Assembly: GCA_944351345.1 (NCBI GenBank)
Contig: CALVPO010000008.1
Coordinates: 1 to 20,870 of the forward strand
Source: an uncultured Bacilli bacterium
GTDB lineage: Bacteria; Bacillota_I; Bacilli_A; RF39; UBA660
Direction: 5' to 3'
DNA length: 20,870 nt
How positions within the stretch are numbered: the stretch's first letter is position 1; every line of letters begins with the position of its first letter. The notes under the pieces are model-generated. The model was given only the letters and a program-made list of their open reading frames with translations, ran no database searches and was not told where the DNA came from. The translations under genes and the position numbers were made by a program. Shown piece after piece: positions 8,004-15,189 of this stretch.

Positions 8004-8032
8004 AAAAAGGGAAGTAAAATTATTTTACTTCC
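8004..8032 (-). terminator. rpsT terminator
   Basis: A 9-bp stem GGAAGTAAA/TTTACTTCC (8010-8018 with 8024-8032) with a 5-base loop, followed on the minus strand by C and TTTTT. It overlaps the last codons and stop of rpsT. Confidence 0.75.
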
Positions 8033-8289
8033 ATATTATTTACTTTTATAGTTAGACGTGATTTTTCTCTATCTGCTTTATTCTTATGAATTAGTCCTTT
8101 TGATTTAGCGTTATCAAGAGATTTAATAGCAGCTTTTAGATATTTTTCTGCTGCTTCTTTATCTCCTGCTAATATAGCTTTATCAGTGTTTTTAATAGCA
8201 TTTTTGTATGTAGACTTTAGTTGTTGATGCGCTAAAGTTACTTTATTAATTTGTTTAATTTTTTTCTTAGCATTTGCTACATTTGCCAT
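8020..8289 (-). CDS. rpsT: 30S ribosomal protein S20
   Basis: An 89-residue bS20, a primary 16S rRNA-binding protein of the small subunit. The N-terminus MANVANAKKKIKQ and the helical pattern TYKNAIKNTDKAILAG, then GLIHKNKADREKSRL, are typical. I start at ATG 8289, preceded by GGAAGGAGATG with correct spacing; an upstream in-frame start at 8307 is not needed. rpsT sits divergent to gpr, as in Bacillus. It has a sigma-A promoter at 8323-8351 and a terminator that overlaps its stop codon. Confidence 0.95.
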   Translation of the reverse strand: MANVANAKKKIKQINKVTLAHQQLKSTYKNAIKNTDKAILAGDKEAAEKYLKAAIKSLDNAKSKGLIHKNKADREKSRLTIKVNNMEVK

Positions 8290-8322
8290 TTTTTCATCTC
8301 CTTCCAAATCAAGCTATATATC

Positions 8323-8351
8323 ATTCTATCAAAAAAAGCTTAAAAAGGCAA
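8323..8351 (-). promoter_or_regulatory. Sigma-A promoter of rpsT
   Basis: On the minus strand: TTGCCT (8351-8346), 17 bp, TAGAAT (8328-8323), with an extended -10 (TGATAGAAT). The leader to ATG 8289 is about 27 bases. Confidence 0.7.
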
Positions 8352-8398
8352 ATAAAATATGAAAAAAATGTGAAAAATATATTTAGGTGATTAATTTT

Positions 8399-9430
8399 AT
8401 GAAAAATAGGATAGATTTATCTAAATATCAGGTAAGAACTGATTTGATTATTGAGAATATTGATAAGGACTTAAATAAGAATAATATTAATACTAAGGTT
8501 ATTAATGATGATTTGAAGGTTACTACTATTAATGTTGATGATAAGTTGATGGGGAAACTTAATAAAAAGATTGGAACTTATATTACAATAGAGTTTAGTG
8601 ATATAACTAATCATGAAGATAGGGTAAATGTAGGTGATGTGTTTATTGAGCAAGTTAGATTACTTATAGATAAGTTAGGGATTAGTGAGGATGATACTTG
8701 TTTAGTTTTAGGGCTCGGTAATAAGAATAGTACTGCTGATAGTTTGGGGCCTTTAGTTGTTGATAAGATTTTGGTTACTAGGCATTTGTTTGAACTTGGT
8801 ACTAATGTTAAAGAAGGTATTAGATCGGTTGCTGCTATTTCTCCTGGAGTAATGGCTACTACGGGGATTGAGACTTATGATGTTATTATTAGTCTTATTA
8901 ATAAGATTAAACCTAAGTTTCTTATTGTTATTGATTCATTGGCATCTTCTTCTATAGATAGAATAAATAAGACTATTCAACTTACTGATACTGGTATTCA
9001 TCCGGGAAGTGGTGTTGGTAATAATAGACGAGAGATTAGTTTAGATACTATTGGTATTCCAGTTATTGCTATAGGAGTTCCTACTGTTGTTGAGAGTACT
9101 ATTATAGTTAGTGATACTATTAATTATTTATTTAAACATTTATCTTATATAAAGAATAATTATCAGATGAATAAGTTAATATTCACACATAATAAGGATT
9201 ATTTAGATAGTGTTAGTGATGATTTGTCTTTGGCTGAGAAGAAAGAGATTAGTGGTATGTTAGGTGAACTTAGTGATGCTGCTAAGAGAAATTTGATTAG
9301 CGAGGTTTTGACTAGTTTAGATTATAATATGATAGTTACACCAAAAGAGATAGATTTTTTAATTGATAATTTGGGAAAAGTGATTGCTAAAGGAATTGAT
9401 AAATCTCTTCATAAAGTTATTGATAATTAA
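8399..9430 (+). CDS. gpr: Germination protease Gpr (GPR endopeptidase)
   Basis: A 343-residue member of the A25 aspartic endopeptidases. It is made in the forespore as a zymogen and degrades SASPs during germination, releasing amino acids. Motifs: VLGLGNKNSTADSLGP (candidate catalytic Asp near residue 114), SPGVMATTGIET, LIVIDSLASSS (second Asp near 179) and GIHPGSGVGNNRREIS. The start is ATG 8399, 8 bases after AGGTGAT (8385-8391); GTG 8387 is part of the ribosome site. A short N-terminal propeptide is expected from the family. The substrate, an alpha/beta SASP with a matching EIANEFGV site, is in this window at 1997-2212. No sigma-F/G promoter was clear to me in the A-rich upstream stretch. 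Confidence 0.95.
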   Translation: MKNRIDLSKYQVRTDLIIENIDKDLNKNNINTKVINDDLKVTTINVDDKLMGKLNKKIGTYITIEFSDITNHEDRVNVGDVFIEQVRLLIDKLGISEDDTCLVLGLGNKNSTADSLGPLVVDKILVTRHLFELGTNVKEGIRSVAAISPGVMATTGIETYDVIISLINKIKPKFLIVIDSLASSSIDRINKTIQLTDTGIHPGSGVGNNRREISLDTIGIPVIAIGVPTVVESTIIVSDTINYLFKHLSYIKNNYQMNKLIFTHNKDYLDSVSDDLSLAEKKEISGMLGELSDAAKRNLISEVLTSLDYNMIVTPKEIDFLIDNLGKVIAKGIDKSLHKVIDN

Positions 9431-9448
9431 AATAAATGATGTTATAAT
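9420..9448 (+). promoter_or_regulatory. Sigma-A promoter of the 62-residue ORF
   Basis: TTGATA (9420-9425), 17 bp, TATAAT (9443-9448). The -35 lies over the last codons of gpr. The RNA would begin near 9455, just before the ribosome site GTGAGGTG. Confidence 0.75.
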
Positions 9449-9471
9449 AGCACCCAGTGAGGTGTTATTTT
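9446..9471 (+). terminator. Hairpin after gpr that also covers a ribosome site
   Basis: A 9-bp stem (9446-9454 with 9461-9469, one G-T pair) with a 6-base loop CAGTGA, followed by a short T run. It can act as a weak gpr terminator. Its 3' arm contains the GGTG of the downstream ORF's ribosome site, and its 5' arm overlaps that ORF's -10. Confidence 0.5.
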
Positions 9472-9658
9472 GTGGTGTGATGAGGAAATATATAATTTAA
9501 AGATGTATGGGGTTAAAGATGGATTTATACATATTGAAATTGATAAGAAGTTAGAGAAAATAGCAACATTAGTTTTATTTAATCATTTGGTGGTTGATTA
9601 TGATGAAAATAGTAGAAAGTCTTTTAATGATTATTTATCTGGACAAGTTCATAATTGA
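9470..9658 (+). CDS. Small hypothetical protein (62 residues)
   Basis: I do not recognise this protein. It is soluble, with no membrane segment: MWCDEEIYNLKMYGVKDGF, then a hydrophobic middle ATLVLFNHLVVDYDE and an acidic/basic end. The start is TTG 9470, supported by GTGAGGTG at 9457-9464 and by a near-consensus promoter ending 22 bases upstream. The only downstream alternative, ATG 9503, has poorly spaced ribosome signals. It is followed after 22 bases by the pseudogene at 9681, so the two may once have formed an operon. Because it follows gpr, a sporulation link is possible, but nothing in the sequence proves it. Confidence 0.6.
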   Translation: MWCDEEIYNLKMYGVKDGFIHIEIDKKLEKIATLVLFNHLVVDYDENSRKSFNDYLSGQVHN

Positions 9659-9680
9659 TTAGAGATTGGTAAAAAAGGTT

Positions 9681-10187
9681 ATGGATAGTTATTTTGACCT
9701 ACATATAATACAAGAAATTGATAGAAAAAAATTTTATAATTTTGTTAAAGAATTTGATGATAAAATAAAATGTAAAGAAATTGATGTGATTTCTAAATAT
9801 CGATATTTTTTGATGGAGTGAAGCTGTTAATAAAAAAGTTGATTCATTTGATTTAAAAGCTAGTTTTATTAGAAGTTTTTATGAAAATGATTTAGCTTGG
9901 CTTTTAGGAATATTGTTAGTTTTAGATTATGAATGTTATTATAATGGAGAGTTATTTCTATTTTTTTAGAACTTGTTTCTTCTTTTGAAATTACTTCTAA
10001 AGGAGATACTTTGTGTTGTATGGAAAGGATGAGGTTAGAAGATTTATTTTATAATATTAATGTTTTAATAAAATATAGTTTAAATTGTTCGTCTTCTGGT
10101 ACAGTTTTCTATTATATTGTATCTATATTAGAAGTGTTTAGATTATTTGAAGAATATCAGAATAAACTAATATATATGAAAAATTAG
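9681..10187 (+). pseudogene. Frameshifted gene of unknown family
   Basis: Three consecutive open segments in different frames read as one protein of about 168 residues. Segment 1 (9681-9821) begins MDSYFDLHIIQEIDRKKF and ends RYFLME with TGA. Segment 2 (9814-9969) gives WSEAVNKKVDSFDLKASF and DLAWLLGILLVLDYE, ending at TAG. Segment 3 (9969-10187) gives ELVSSFEITSKGD and GTVFYYIVSILEVFRLFEEY. One extra base near 9814-9821 and one T missing from the T7 run at 9961-9967 explain both breaks. I do not recognise the family. Either a genuine decaying gene or two sequence errors would give this picture. The remaining bases to 10307 hold no gene I can support. Confidence 0.65.
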
Positions 10188-10307
10188 ATATAATGTATGG
10201 AATTCAAGATATATTAATATTCAAATTACAGTTGAGAATTTTTTTAACTTTAAGGATTTAGAGCTAGTTTAGGGGAAAATAGATATTGTGAAAGGGAAGT
10301 GATAGTT

Positions 10308-11234
10308 ATGATTAATTTAAAGAGAGTGTTAGTAGTATTAATTCTATTTTTTGTTGGTGGTGAGTTTGTTGTTGCAGAGGAAATGGATGTAAATTGTAGT
10401 AGTGCATTAAAAAAAGGTAGTACTGGTGATAGTGTAGAAATTTTACAAAAGAAGCTTAATGAATATATGGGTTGTTCATTAGATGTTGATGGTATCTTTG
10501 GAAACAAGACTTATGCTTGTGTTGTAAAATTTCAGGATAGATATAATTTAAATCCAGATGGAATTGTTGGTAAGAAGACTTGTAAGAAGTTAAATTCTAA
10601 TTTAGAAATTATAAGTGATGAAAATACTTCTATTAGTGATGGTAATTATATTGTTGTTACATCAGATAAAGTTGATATAAGAAAAGGTATTAGTAAAGAG
10701 ACTAGAGTAGTAGAAGAAGCTTCTATGGGAGATATTTATTTTTATGAGAAAGTTGTAAATATTAATGGAGGTTCTTGGTATAAGCTAATTTTAGATGATG
10801 GCTATGGTTATATAAGTGTTGGTGATGCTGCTAAGAGATTTATTTTGTTAGATATTAGTGAGCAAAGACTTATTTATTTTAAGAATAAGAAAGTTATATT
10901 GGATACTAATGTTGTTACTGGTCTTAAGGGAGAAAATGATACACCTGTTGGTCATTATACATTATATGTTTCAAATAAAGAGCTTGATAGAACTCTTAGA
11001 GGATATAATGATGATGGTTCTATTGATTATGAGAGTCCAGTAGATTATTGGATGCCATTTATTACTAGTAGAGGAATTGGTTTTCATGATGCTAGTTGGA
11101 GAAGTGAAGATGAATTTAATGATAGTACTTATATATATAATGGAAGTCATGGCTGTGTTAATATGAAGCATGATGATGCTAAACTATTATATAATAAGTT
11201 AAATAAAGATACTGATGTTATAGTTAAAGAGTAA
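10308..11234 (+). CDS. Exported L,D-transpeptidase (PG-binding, SH3-like, YkuD)
   Basis: A 308-residue secreted enzyme. The signal peptide is at residues 1-23 (KRVLVVLILFFVGGEFVVA, cleavage expected after VVA). A peptidoglycan-binding type 1 domain at about 31-97 includes GSTGDSVEILQKKLNEY and DGIFGNKT. An SH3-like domain at about 114-176 includes DKVDIRKGISKETRVV. The YkuD catalytic domain at about 178-308 has GFHDASWR and the active-site motif NGSHGCVNM (Cys near 283). The family makes 3-3 crosslinks in peptidoglycan by Cys-dependent transpeptidation. Four cysteines in the first domain may pair outside the cell. The start is ATG 10308, after AAAGGGAAGTGAT; the in-frame GTG 10299 is too close to that site. 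It appears monocistronic; I see no clear promoter or terminator. Confidence 0.9.
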   Translation: MINLKRVLVVLILFFVGGEFVVAEEMDVNCSSALKKGSTGDSVEILQKKLNEYMGCSLDVDGIFGNKTYACVVKFQDRYNLNPDGIVGKKTCKKLNSNLEIISDENTSISDGNYIVVTSDKVDIRKGISKETRVVEEASMGDIYFYEKVVNINGGSWYKLILDDGYGYISVGDAAKRFILLDISEQRLIYFKNKKVILDTNVVTGLKGENDTPVGHYTLYVSNKELDRTLRGYNDDGSIDYESPVDYWMPFITSRGIGFHDASWRSEDEFNDSTYIYNGSHGCVNMKHDDAKLLYNKLNKDTDVIVKE

Positions 11235-11274
11235 TTCTTTAGTAATTTTATAATAATAATTTATTCTTAAGTTA

Positions 11275-11303
11275 TTGACAAAGGAATAAATTTTTATTAT
11301 AAT
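11275..11303 (+). promoter_or_regulatory. Sigma-A promoter of rplM-rpsI
   Basis: A perfect-consensus pair: TTGACA (11275-11280), 17 bp, TATAAT (11298-11303). It is the strongest promoter sequence in the window, as expected for ribosomal protein genes. Confidence 0.9.
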
Positions 11304-11307
11304 CATA

Positions 11308-11395
11308 ATCGGTACATTTTACATTGGAATCTTAATGTATTGGGACCACATTAAGGGACTGATGAATATAAAAAAATATAAAAAGAGGAGATAAT
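11308..11395 (+). promoter_or_regulatory. rplM leader, probable L13 autoregulatory element
   Basis: A leader of about 86 bases between the predicted RNA start and ATG 11396. It contains an 8-bp hairpin CTTAATGT/ACATTAAG (11331-11338 with 11348-11355). An upstream TACATT (11313-11318) can instead pair with AATGTA (11334-11339), so two folds compete. An L13 leader is an established structured element in front of rplM in Bacilli. Position and structure fit, but I cannot confirm the family without a covariance search. Confidence 0.55.
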
Positions 11396-11839
11396 ATGAA
11401 GACAACATTTATGCAAAAAAAGGAAGAAGTTGTACGTGATTGGTATGTTATAGATGCTAAGGATATACCTCTTGGTCGTGTTGCTTCTAAGGCTGCTATT
11501 ATGTTGCGTGGTAAACATAAAGCAACTTATACACCACATGTTGATTGTGGAGATAATATTATCATTATTAATGCTGATAAGGTATTATTAACTGGTAATA
11601 AGTTAGAAAAGAAAAAATATTATAATCATTCTAGATATGTTGGTGGTTTGAGAGAAAGAACTGCTCGTGAAATGAAAGAAAAATATCCAGAAGAGATGAT
11701 GGAGAGAGCTATTAAAGGAATGCTTCCAAAGGGAAGATTAGGTAGACAAATGTATAAAAAATTACATGTTTATGCTGGAGAAAATCATCCACATACAGCA
11801 CAACAACCTAAAGTAATAGAGTTAGGAGGAAATAAATAA
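11396..11839 (+). CDS. rplM: 50S ribosomal protein L13
   Basis: A 147-residue uL13, an early-assembling large-subunit protein. Family segments are clear: WYVIDAKDIPLGRVAS, GKHKATYTPHVDCGD, the YYNHSRYVGG motif and the C-terminal LPKGRLGRQMYKKLHVY. The start ATG 11396 has GAGGAG upstream. It is followed by rpsI with a TAATG overlap of one base, the usual pairing of these two genes. Confidence 0.97.
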   Translation: MKTTFMQKKEEVVRDWYVIDAKDIPLGRVASKAAIMLRGKHKATYTPHVDCGDNIIIINADKVLLTGNKLEKKKYYNHSRYVGGLRERTAREMKEKYPEEMMERAIKGMLPKGRLGRQMYKKLHVYAGENHPHTAQQPKVIELGGNK

Positions 11840-12258
11840 TGGCAGATAAGAAAAGAAAATTTTATGGAACTGGTAGAAGAAAGAGTTCATCTGCTAGAGT
11901 TACTCTTATACCTGGTGCTGGTAAGATTACTGTAAATGGTAGAGATGTTCATGAATATATGCCACATGAAGTTTTAGTAATGGATTTGATGCAACCATTA
12001 GAAATTACTAATAATCTTAATACATTTGATGTAATTGTTAATGTTCGTGGTGGTGGATATAGTGGACAAACTGGTGCTATTAGATTAGGAATTACTCGTG
12101 CTTTATTGGAGTATGATGCTGATAATGAAGGTGGAGAAGGTTCTTATAGATCTATTTTAAAGAAGGCTGGTTTTATTACTAGAGATCCTAGACAAAAAGA
12201 AAGAAAGAAACCAGGATTAAAAGAAGCACGTCGTGCACCACAATTTTCAAAAAGATAA
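11839..12258 (+). CDS. rpsI: 30S ribosomal protein S9
   Basis: A 139-residue uS9, whose C-terminal tail reaches the P-site tRNA. Motifs: FYGTGRRKSSSARV, VRGGGYSGQTGAIRLGI and the basic ending KKPGLKEARRAPQFSKR with the conserved Ser-Lys-Arg end. The start ATG 11839 overlaps the rplM stop by one base, with GGAGG at 11825-11829. The operon ends at a strong terminator right after it. Confidence 0.97.
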   Translation: MADKKRKFYGTGRRKSSSARVTLIPGAGKITVNGRDVHEYMPHEVLVMDLMQPLEITNNLNTFDVIVNVRGGGYSGQTGAIRLGITRALLEYDADNEGGEGSYRSILKKAGFITRDPRQKERKKPGLKEARRAPQFSKR

Positions 12259-12265
12259 TTTTATG

Positions 12266-12294
12266 GAAAGCATGTCTGTATGCTTTCTTTTTTT
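12266..12294 (+). terminator. rplM-rpsI operon terminator
   Basis: A perfect 8-bp stem GAAAGCAT/ATGCTTTC (12266-12273 with 12280-12287) with a 6-base loop, followed by seven T. Confidence 0.9.
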
Positions 12295-12368
12295 ATTATT
12301 AATGTTAATTGTTGTTTTTGTAGTATAATTTATTAAAAAGAAAAAATTAAAGAGAGTTGGTGAAAAGT

Positions 12369-13382
12369 ATGAATATAGAAAAGTTTTGTAAAAAATATGG
12401 TTTTGGAGATATAGTAAATATTTCAAAATTATCTGGTGGTTTAATGCACAAAATGTTTAAAGTTGAAACAGTTAAAGGAATTTATTGTGTTAAAGTATTA
12501 AATCCAGAAGTTATGTCTAGGGAAGAAGCATATAATAATTTTGTTGTATCAGAATCAGTTTCTAATTTAGCAAAGAAAAATGGAATTCCTGTATCTAGTG
12601 CATTGCAAGTATTTGGTAATTATTTAACAAAAATGGATAATATTTATTATATGGTATTTGATTTTGTTAATGGTAAAACTTTGAAAGACGATGAAATAAC
12701 AGTAATTCATTGTAAGAAAATTGGAAATATTTTGGCACATATTCATTCTTTGGATTATAAAGAGATAGGATTAAAACCTAATATAGTAGTATATAAAAGA
12801 TTATATGATTGGCAAAGTTATATAAATAATCCTAATTTTAGCAAAATGTCATATAAAAATATATTTATAAAAAATTATAAGAAATATAATTCTATTCTTA
12901 AACAGGCAAATGAAATGTTTAATGAATCTAATATCAATCAAACTATATGTCATTCTGATATGGATCCAAAAAATGTAATGTGGGATAATGGTAATCCTAT
13001 TATTATTGATTGGGAGTGTGCAGGTGTTGCTAACCCAGAAAGAGAATTATTAGAAGATGCATTATGTTGGTCGGGGTTTTTAAGTGATAATTTTAGTGAA
13101 GATAAATTTTTTGCTATGTTTAAAGAATATTTTAAGTGTAGAAAAGTAGATAATGTTGATTGGTATTTAGTTATATGTGGTAATTTAGTTGGTAGATTTG
13201 GGTGGTTAAAATATAATTTAGAAAGAAGTTTGGGAATTGTTTCTAATGATGAAGAAGAAATGAATATAGCAGCAATTGAAGTTATTAAGACTATTAATGA
13301 AATAAATAGATATTTAGAACTTAGCGAAACGATGTATGATATTATTCATAAATTAACATCTAAATCATCAAAAAAATTATGA
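12369..13382 (+). CDS. Aminoglycoside phosphotransferase/choline kinase-family protein
   Basis: A 337-residue APH-fold kinase. The catalytic loop ICHSDMDPKNVMWDNG (His-x-Asp-x-x-x-x-Asn, near residues 195-202) and the metal-binding IIIDWECAG (Asp near 214) are intact, with an ATP-binding Lys likely in YCVKVLNPE. It differs from the ysxE-like protein in this window, where these residues are lost. The family phosphorylates small hydroxylated compounds (aminoglycosides, choline, homoserine, thiamine and others), so the name alone does not imply antibiotic resistance; substrate unknown. The start ATG 12369 follows GTTGGTGA; TTG 12357 lies in that site. A TATAAT at 12324-12329 is a possible -10 without a clear -35. 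A terminator at 13434-13466 follows. Confidence 0.8.
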   Translation: MNIEKFCKKYGFGDIVNISKLSGGLMHKMFKVETVKGIYCVKVLNPEVMSREEAYNNFVVSESVSNLAKKNGIPVSSALQVFGNYLTKMDNIYYMVFDFVNGKTLKDDEITVIHCKKIGNILAHIHSLDYKEIGLKPNIVVYKRLYDWQSYINNPNFSKMSYKNIFIKNYKKYNSILKQANEMFNESNINQTICHSDMDPKNVMWDNGNPIIIDWECAGVANPERELLEDALCWSGFLSDNFSEDKFFAMFKEYFKCRKVDNVDWYLVICGNLVGRFGWLKYNLERSLGIVSNDEEEMNIAAIEVIKTINEINRYLELSETMYDIIHKLTSKSSKKL

Positions 13383-13433
13383 TAATCTTGTATAAGATAT
13401 TATTGATAATAATGATATTTTTAACCAATTTAT

Positions 13434-13466
13434 AGAAGTTGCATTTATAAATTTACAACTTCTTTT
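13434..13466 (+). terminator. Terminator overlapping the tgt promoter
   Basis: An 8-bp stem AGAAGTTG/CAACTTCT (13434-13441 with 13456-13463) with a 14-base loop, then TTTATTT. The 3' arm overlaps the -35 box of tgt. Confidence 0.7.
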
Positions 13467-13480
13467 ATTTATGGTAGAAT
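13452..13480 (+). promoter_or_regulatory. Sigma-A promoter of tgt
   Basis: TTTACA (13452-13457), 17 bp, TAGAAT (13475-13480), with an extended -10 (TGGTAGAAT). The ATG at 13471 falls inside this promoter, so it cannot be the gene start. Confidence 0.75.
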
Positions 13481-13503
13481 TATTGTCAGGAAGAAGTGGT
13501 AGT

Positions 13504-14610
13504 ATGAAGATTAAATATAATTTATTACATCAAGATGGAAAGGCTAGATATGGAACTTTAGAAACTAATCATGGTACTTTTGAAACTCCTATGTTTATGC
13601 CTGTAGGAACACAAGCTACTGTTAAAACTTTAGATTGTAGAGAATTAAAAGAAATAAATAGCGCTGTTATTCTTGCTAATACTTATCATTTATGGTTAAG
13701 ACCTAGTGAAGATATTGTTAATAAAGCTGGTGGACTTCATAGCTTTATGAATTATGATAGGCCTATACTTACTGATAGTGGAGGTTTTCAAGTTTTTTCG
13801 TTAGCAAAACCTAAAGATATAACAGAAGAGGGAGTTAAATTTAAAAGTCATTTAAATGGAGAAAACTTATTTTTAACTCCCGAGAAATCTATTGAAATAC
13901 AAAATAAACTTGATAGTGATATTGCTATGAGTTTTGATGAATGTATTCCTTATCCTGCTACTTATGAATATGCTAAAAGAAGTACTGAGAGAACTTTAAG
14001 ATGGGCTATTAGAGGTAAAAATGCATTTAATAATGATAATCAAAGTCTGTTTGGTATTGTTCAAGGTGGCGAATATGAAGATTTAAGATATTGGTCAGCT
14101 AAAGAATTGGTCAAATTAGATTTTGATGGTTATTCTATTGGGGGAACATCTGTTGGTGAAGATAAGGAAACTATGTATAAGATGATAGATTATGCTATTA
14201 AATATTTGCCTAGTGATAAGCCTAGATATTTAATGGGAGTAGGAGATCCTATTGATTTATTTGAAGGTGTTATGAGAGGTGTAGATATGTTTGATTGTGT
14301 TCATCCCACTAGGCTTGCTAGACATGGTCATGCTTTTACATTAGATGGTAAGATTAATATGAAAAATGCTAAATATAAAGAAGATTTTACTTCTATTGAT
14401 AGTGAATGTGATTGTTATTGTTGTAAGAATTATACAAAAGCTTATATTAGACATTTGATTGTTGCTAATGAAACTCTAGGTCAAAGACTTTTATCTATTC
14501 ATAATTTAAGATTCCTAATTAAAATTATGGAAAATATTAGAAAAAGTATACAAAATGATAGATTTTTGGAATATAAAGGAGAGTTTATGAATAGATATAA
14601 AATTAAGTAA
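13504..14610 (+). CDS. tgt: tRNA-guanine transglycosylase
   Basis: A 368-residue Tgt, which exchanges G34 for preQ1 in tRNAs with GUN anticodons on the way to queuosine. Motifs: LANTYHLWLRP, the general acid/base site LTDSGGFQVFSL, substrate-binding FGIVQGG and GGTSVGE, the nucleophile segment VDMFDCVHPTRLARHG, and the zinc ligands CDCYCC plus a downstream His (LLSIHNL). The start is ATG 13504 (MKIKYNLLHQDG), because the longer frame from 13471 begins within the promoter. No other queuosine gene (queA, queC-F) is nearby. Confidence 0.96.
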   Translation: MKIKYNLLHQDGKARYGTLETNHGTFETPMFMPVGTQATVKTLDCRELKEINSAVILANTYHLWLRPSEDIVNKAGGLHSFMNYDRPILTDSGGFQVFSLAKPKDITEEGVKFKSHLNGENLFLTPEKSIEIQNKLDSDIAMSFDECIPYPATYEYAKRSTERTLRWAIRGKNAFNNDNQSLFGIVQGGEYEDLRYWSAKELVKLDFDGYSIGGTSVGEDKETMYKMIDYAIKYLPSDKPRYLMGVGDPIDLFEGVMRGVDMFDCVHPTRLARHGHAFTLDGKINMKNAKYKEDFTSIDSECDCYCCKNYTKAYIRHLIVANETLGQRLLSIHNLRFLIKIMENIRKSIQNDRFLEYKGEFMNRYKIK

Positions 14611-14646
14611 AAAATGTGTCAATTACATAGGTTACTAAATAATAGT

Positions 14647-14675
14647 TTGATATATTAATTTAAATATAGTATAAT
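14647..14675 (+). promoter_or_regulatory. Sigma-A promoter of the GGDEF operon
   Basis: TTGATA (14647-14652), 17 bp, TATAAT (14670-14675). It is followed by GGAGG at 14687-14691 and GTG at 14701. Confidence 0.8.
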
Positions 14676-14700
14676 GATATATATTTGGAGGATTGATAAT

Positions 14701-15180
14701 GTGAAGAAGTTTTTTAGTGGACTAAAGGATATGGTGATGAGACATAAGCTTTTGTCTATGATATGTTTATTAGCATTTATAATTATAGTTGTGCTATTTT
14801 ATGTGTTTTTTAGTATAGTTATAGGTGGTGAAGATAAATATGGTGATAGACTTGATGGTATAGAAAAAGTTGAATTATCAGATAGTAGACTTGATGATGT
14901 TGAGAAGAGTATTGCTGATAATGGAGATGTTCATTCCGTTAAGGTTAGACTTCAGGGTAAGATAGTTTATTTTGATATTGTTTTTAATAAAGATACTTCT
15001 AAAGATAAAGCTAAGGAAATTGCTAATAAGACTTTAGACGAATTTGATGAAGATGAGAAGAATTTTTATGATTTCGAATATATTCTGACACAAAATACAA
15101 AAGAAAAGGATGACGCTGGCTTTAAGATAACTGGTACTAAAGGCCCAAAGACAGAGGGTATTAGTTTTATTAAGAGTTAG
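14701..15180 (+). CDS. Small single-pass membrane protein, first gene of the GGDEF operon
   Basis: A 159-residue protein I do not recognise. A basic N-terminus precedes one transmembrane segment (about residues 18-42, LLSMICLLAFIIIVVLFYVF). A small outer domain of about 110 residues, rich in Asp and Lys, contains KVRLQGKIVYFDIVF and ends TGTKGPKTEGISF. The start GTG 14701 is set by GGAGG 9 bases upstream; ATA 14674 and earlier codons lie in the promoter. The stop TAG is part of the next gene's ribosome site (TAGGTGAT), so expression is coupled to the GGDEF gene. A role as a partner of that sensor is an inference from position only. Confidence 0.75.
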   Translation: MKKFFSGLKDMVMRHKLLSMICLLAFIIIVVLFYVFFSIVIGGEDKYGDRLDGIEKVELSDSRLDDVEKSIADNGDVHSVKVRLQGKIVYFDIVFNKDTSKDKAKEIANKTLDEFDEDEKNFYDFEYILTQNTKEKDDAGFKITGTKGPKTEGISFIKS

Positions 15181-15189
15181 GTGATGATG

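Noticed and set aside
9681..9821. Reading UGA as Trp (Mycoplasma code)
   Set aside because: Trp is coded by TGG throughout, at least one gene ends with TGA right at its terminator, and reading through TGA 9819 meets TAA two codons later.
10250..10507. Minus-strand ORF of 85 codons over the L,D-transpeptidase start
   Set aside because: Antisense shadow of the signal peptide and peptidoglycan-binding domain.
12369..13382. Antibiotic resistance gene
   Set aside because: The APH fold is shared by many metabolic kinases; nothing in the sequence or neighbourhood points to aminoglycosides, and there are no mobile elements.
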